A stretch of 64,000 bases of DNA from Agromyces mariniharenae (GTDB lineage Bacteria > Actinomycetota > Actinomycetes > Actinomycetales > Microbacteriaceae), in contig NZ_VSSB01000001.1 of NCBI RefSeq assembly GCF_008122505.1, positions 1,410,891 through 1,474,890 on the forward strand, in the 5' to 3' direction. The notes beneath the pieces are model-generated. The model searched no databases. It saw nothing but the letters and a program-made list of their open reading frames with translations, and was not told where the DNA came from. Numbering within the stretch: position 1 is the stretch's first letter; each line of letters begins with the position of its first letter. This document shows positions 61,511 to 64,000 of the stretch, piece by piece. The position numbers and the translations under genes were made by a program.

Positions 61511-61539
61511 TTGCGCACCACCGCTCGAACGCCTACGCT
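61511..61539 (+). promoter_or_regulatory. Promoter of rhaM-rhaI
   Basis: TTGCGC (61511-61516) and TACGCT (61534-61539), 17 bp apart, with a LacI-type operator starting right after the -10. Another TANNNT (TAGGAT, 61487) lies further upstream and could be an alternative -10. Confidence 0.55.
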
Positions 61540-61552
61540 TGAAACGATTCAC
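61540..61552. promoter_or_regulatory. LacI-type operator of rhaM-rhaI
   Basis: TGAAACGATTCAC directly follows the -10 and would cover the transcription start. It is nearly identical to the site at 57520. Confidence 0.7.
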
Positions 61553-61604
61553 ACGGATCGATCACCGACCGGCCCGGCACGACCACGAGAGGGAGAGCTC
61601 GACG

Positions 61605-61985
61605 ATGAGCACAGCACCCCGAGCAGCTGAACGGGTCTGCTTCCAGCTGCAGGTCGACGCCGCCCGGCTCGACGAGTACCGCGAGCGCCACGCCGCCGTC
61701 TGGCCCGACATGCTCCGTGCCATCGAGGCGTCGGGTCGCCGCAACTACTCGCTCTTCCTCCGCGAGGACGGCCTGCTCATCGGCTACTACGAGACTCACG
61801 ACGACGCGGCATCCCAGGCCGCGCTCGAGGCCGACCCGCGCACCGCCGCCTGGGAGGCCGAGATGGCGCCGTTCTTCGTCGCCCTCGACGGCCGCCCCGA
61901 CCAGGGCGCCCCACGACTTCCCGAGGTCTTCCACCTCGAGGACCAGCTCGCCGCGCTCGACGCCGACGCCGACGCCGAGCGCTGA
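61605..61985 (+). CDS. rhaM: L-rhamnose mutarotase
   Basis: 126 aa. Interconverts alpha and beta anomers of L-rhamnose so that the isomerase receives its substrate. A small dimeric ferredoxin-like fold: RVCFQLQVDAARLDEYRERH with the conserved His, HAAVWPDMLRAI, RNYSLFLREDGLLIGYYET, and WEAEMAPFF near the end. ATG 61605 has GAGGGAGAG upstream; the long upstream frame is chance. It is 36 bp ahead of rhaI, under a LacI-type operator. Confidence 0.95.
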   Translation: MSTAPRAAERVCFQLQVDAARLDEYRERHAAVWPDMLRAIEASGRRNYSLFLREDGLLIGYYETHDDAASQAALEADPRTAAWEAEMAPFFVALDGRPDQGAPRLPEVFHLEDQLAALDADADAER

Positions 61986-62021
61986 GCTCCCACCGACCAC
62001 CAGCACAGAAAGCAGCGACCA

Positions 62022-63188
62022 GTGAGCACCCTTCCCGCCGCCATCCTGTCCGAACTCGAGCTCCAGTCGATCGAGCTCCCCTCGTGGGCGTTCGGCAACT
62101 CGGGCACCCGCTTCAAGGTCTTCGCGACCCCGGGCACGCCCCGCGACCCGTACGAGAAGATCGCGGACGCCGCGCAGGTGCACCGGTACACGGCGCTCGC
62201 GCCGACCGTCGCGCTGCACATCCCGTGGGACAAGGTCGACTCCTACGACGACCTGCGGACGCACGCGGAGGACCTCGGCGTCTCGCTCGGCACCATCAAC
62301 TCGAACACGTTCCAGGACGACGACTACAAGTTCGGCGCCCTCACGCACGAGGATGCCGCCGTGCGCCGCAAGGCCATCGACCACCACTTCGAGTGCATCG
62401 ACATCATGCACGCGACCGGCAGCCGCGACCTGAAGATCTGGCTCGCCGAGGGCTCGAACTACCCGGGTCAGGCCGACCTGCGCGGCCGCCAGGACCGCCT
62501 GCACGAGTCGCTGCAGGAGATCTACGCGCGGCTCGGCGACGACCAGCGCCTCGTGCTCGAGTACAAGTTCTTCGAGCCGGCGTTCTACCACACCGACGTC
62601 CCCGACTGGGGAACGAGCTACGCCCAGGTCGCCGCGCTCGGCGACAAGGCCATGGTCTGCCTCGACACCGGCCACCACGCGCCCGGCACGAACATCGAGT
62701 TCATCGTCATGCAGCTGCTGCGCCTCGGCAAGCTCGGCTCGTTCGACTTCAACTCGCGCTTCTACGCCGACGACGACCTCATCGTGGGCGCGGCCGACCC
62801 GTTCCAGCTGTTCCGCATCATCTTCGAGGTGATCCGCGGCGGCGGCTTCAACCACCCCGACGTCGCGTTCATGCTCGACCAGTGCCACAACGTCGAGGAC
62901 AAGATCCCCGGCCAGATCCGCTCGGTGCTCAACGTGCAGGAGATGACCGCACGGGCGCTGCTCGTCGACACCGAGGCGCTGCGCGCCGCGCAGCTGTCGG
63001 GCGATGTGCTCGAGGCGAACCGCATCTTCATGGACGCGTTCTACACCGACGTTCGTCCGGCCCTCGCCGAGTGGCGCGAGTCCCGCGGCCTGCCCGCCGA
63101 CCCGATGCAGGCGTTCGCGGCATCCGGCTACCTGCAGCAGATCGCCGCCGACCGCGTCGGCGGCGTGCAGGCCGGGTGGGGTGCCTAG
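62022..63188 (+). CDS. rhaI: L-rhamnose isomerase, actinobacterial/Pseudomonas type
   Basis: 388 aa. A xylose-isomerase-like TIM barrel converting L-rhamnose to L-rhamnulose. Metal-site blocks seen: LEYKFFEPAFYHTDV (Glu ligand region), MVCLDTGHHAPGTNIEF (Asp and His), SFDFNSRFYADDDLIVGAADPF (Asp ligands). The N-terminal ELPSWAFGNSGTRFKVF is typical of this RhaI type and not of the shorter-lineage E. coli RhaA. GTG 62022 is chosen by family N-terminus. Rhamnulokinase and aldolase genes are probably beyond the window end. Confidence 0.95.
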   Translation: MSTLPAAILSELELQSIELPSWAFGNSGTRFKVFATPGTPRDPYEKIADAAQVHRYTALAPTVALHIPWDKVDSYDDLRTHAEDLGVSLGTINSNTFQDDDYKFGALTHEDAAVRRKAIDHHFECIDIMHATGSRDLKIWLAEGSNYPGQADLRGRQDRLHESLQEIYARLGDDQRLVLEYKFFEPAFYHTDVPDWGTSYAQVAALGDKAMVCLDTGHHAPGTNIEFIVMQLLRLGKLGSFDFNSRFYADDDLIVGAADPFQLFRIIFEVIRGGGFNHPDVAFMLDQCHNVEDKIPGQIRSVLNVQEMTARALLVDTEALRAAQLSGDVLEANRIFMDAFYTDVRPALAEWRESRGLPADPMQAFAASGYLQQIAADRVGGVQAGWGA

Positions 63189-63192
63189 CCTC

Positions 63193-64000
63193 ATGACCCA
63201 GCAGCCGCCGTACGGTGCGGCCGACGGGCTGGTGCGGGTGTACCCGGCGGATGCCGCGGCGCTCCGTCCGGTGCCCGGGCTCGTCTGGGCGCACGGCGGC
63301 GGCTTCGTCGCCGGCGACCTCGACATGCCCGAGGCGGACTGGGTCGCGTTCGCCCTCGCCGCTCGCGGCATCACGGTCGTCTCGATCGACTACCGCCTGG
63401 TCGGCGACGGCTCCGGACGCTATCCGGCCGGCTCCGATGACGTGCTCGCGGCCTGGACGTGGACGCTCGACCACGCCGATGAGCTGGGCCTCGACGCGTC
63501 GCAGCTCACGATCGGCGGCGCGAGCGCGGGCGCCAACCTCGTGACGGGGGCGGTGCTGCGGATGCTGGATCCCCACCGGTGGTCGAGTGGCGCCGCCGAA
63601 GGCGACGCGTATCGAGACCCGGAGCCACGTCTCGATACGGCTGCTTCGCGGCCTACTCGACGGACGATGCCGTCCGGCGTCTTCCTCGCCTACCCCACCC
63701 TGCACGCCGTGCAGGCCGCGCCCGACCCGGCGCTGCGCACGCTCCTCGACGCGAACCCGGCCGCCGACCGCTTCTTCCCCGCCGCCGTGCGCGCGATGTA
63801 CGAGGCCTACCTCGGTGGCCCCGTCGACGACGCGCCGCTGCCCGCCGTGCCCGGCCGCGCCGCGGCATCCGACCTCGCCGGCTTCCCGCCGGTGCTCATG
63901 GTCAACGACGAGGCCGACGAGCTCCGCGTCTCGGGCGAGGCGTTCGCCGCGACGCTCGCGGAGGCGGGCGTCCCGGTCGACCTCGTCGTCGAGCCCGGCA
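63193..64000 (+). CDS. Alpha/beta hydrolase (HSL/esterase type) with repeat insertion, 3' end outside window
   Basis: The frame from ATG 63193 stays open to the window end (269 codons). The oxyanion motif is WAHGGGFVAGD near residue 34, and the nucleophile elbow GGASAGANL near 113. The catalytic-Asp region is MVNDEADELR near 240; the His would lie beyond the end. About 30 residues after the nucleophile (residues ~129-156) are the translated palindromic repeat; removing them would rejoin AVLRML with PSGVFLAYPTLH, the normal continuation. The ATG lies 4 bp after the rhaI stop, so it is likely in the rhamnose unit, perhaps deacetylating or de-esterifying rhamnosides. Confidence 0.82.
   Translation, partial: MTQQPPYGAADGLVRVYPADAAALRPVPGLVWAHGGGFVAGDLDMPEADWVAFALAARGITVVSIDYRLVGDGSGRYPAGSDDVLAAWTWTLDHADELGLDASQLTIGGASAGANLVTGAVLRMLDPHRWSSGAAEGDAYRDPEPRLDTAASRPTRRTMPSGVFLAYPTLHAVQAAPDPALRTLLDANPAADRFFPAAVRAMYEAYLGGPVDDAPLPAVPGRAAASDLAGFPPVLMVNDEADELRVSGEAFAATLAEAGVPVDLVVEPG
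63576..63662. repeat. Composite palindromic repeat inserted in frame in a hydrolase gene
   Basis: A forward unit, CCGGTGGTCGAG to TATCGAGACCC (63576-63620), faces an inverted unit, CGTCTCGATACGG to CCTACTCGACGG (63628-63662). It is the same family as at 28842 and 42390. It keeps the reading frame and encodes GDAYRDP and RLDT, as in the ATP-grasp tail. Confidence 0.9.

Overview
The window is about 70% GC with very dense gene packing. It has SD-poor TANNNT promoters next to start codons, ATGA/GTGA stop-start overlaps, and a recurrent GGATGC/GCATCC word in linkers. The gene content (actinobacterial-type narGHJIK, glgX-treY-treZ, CUT1 sugar uptake operons with LacI regulators, actinobacterial L-rhamnose isomerase) points to a high-GC actinobacterium, most likely Microbacteriaceae (Agromyces/Microbacterium-like). 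The family assignment is inference; no rRNA or tRNA gene was found to confirm it.

Layout. 1-8.9 kb: the end of a FAD-linked oxidase, then respiratory nitrate reductase narG-(mini-cistron)-narH-narJ-narI-narK. 8.9-17.2 kb: phosphoglucomutase, glycogen debranching enzyme and the TreY/TreZ pair, i.e. glycogen turnover into trehalose. 17.2-21.6 kb (minus strand): a membrane-anchored amidase-like protein, a 13-bp minisatellite, an MFS transporter and a VanY-like carboxypeptidase. 21.8-27.9 kb: a beta-glucoside uptake operon (binding protein, two permeases, GH1, LacI regulator) under three palindromic operators. 27.9-36.5 kb: an orphan DNA methyltransferase, a TetR-controlled APC permease/amidohydrolase pair, flavodoxin, a small membrane protein, a domain-swapped lipoate ligase, a histidine phosphatase and a lipase-like hydrolase. 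36.7-40.5 kb: a large secreted GH31 enzyme. 40.6-44.2 kb: the transglutaminase / alpha-E / circularly permuted ATP-grasp trio. 44.3-50.7 kb: MarR-MFS, an ECF sigma factor with helical extension, a secreted M28 peptidase and an alditol oxidase. 51-64 kb: a rhamnoside locus of two divergent units. The minus unit is binding protein, two permeases, a GH78-like enzyme and a LacI regulator. The plus unit is a LacI regulator, GH78 rhamnosidase, L-rhamnose mutarotase, L-rhamnose isomerase and an esterase cut off by the window end.

How it works together: the organism appears able to respire nitrate, store and remobilise glucans as trehalose, and scavenge plant-derived beta-glucosides and rhamnosides through CUT1 ABC importers, each under local LacI control. 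Both binding-protein genes are followed by a GC-rich hairpin, a plausible device for making more binding protein than permease.

The most unusual material is not a single gene system. A palindromic intergenic repeat (three loci, five half-units) has entered two protein-coding reading frames. A different 21-bp tandem repeat lies in frame inside treY. A nested inverted repeat sits at 50.8 kb. A 19-codon ORF with a strong ribosome binding site couples narG to narH. Many genes look leaderless. I see no CRISPR array, prophage, insertion sequence or restriction endonuclease.
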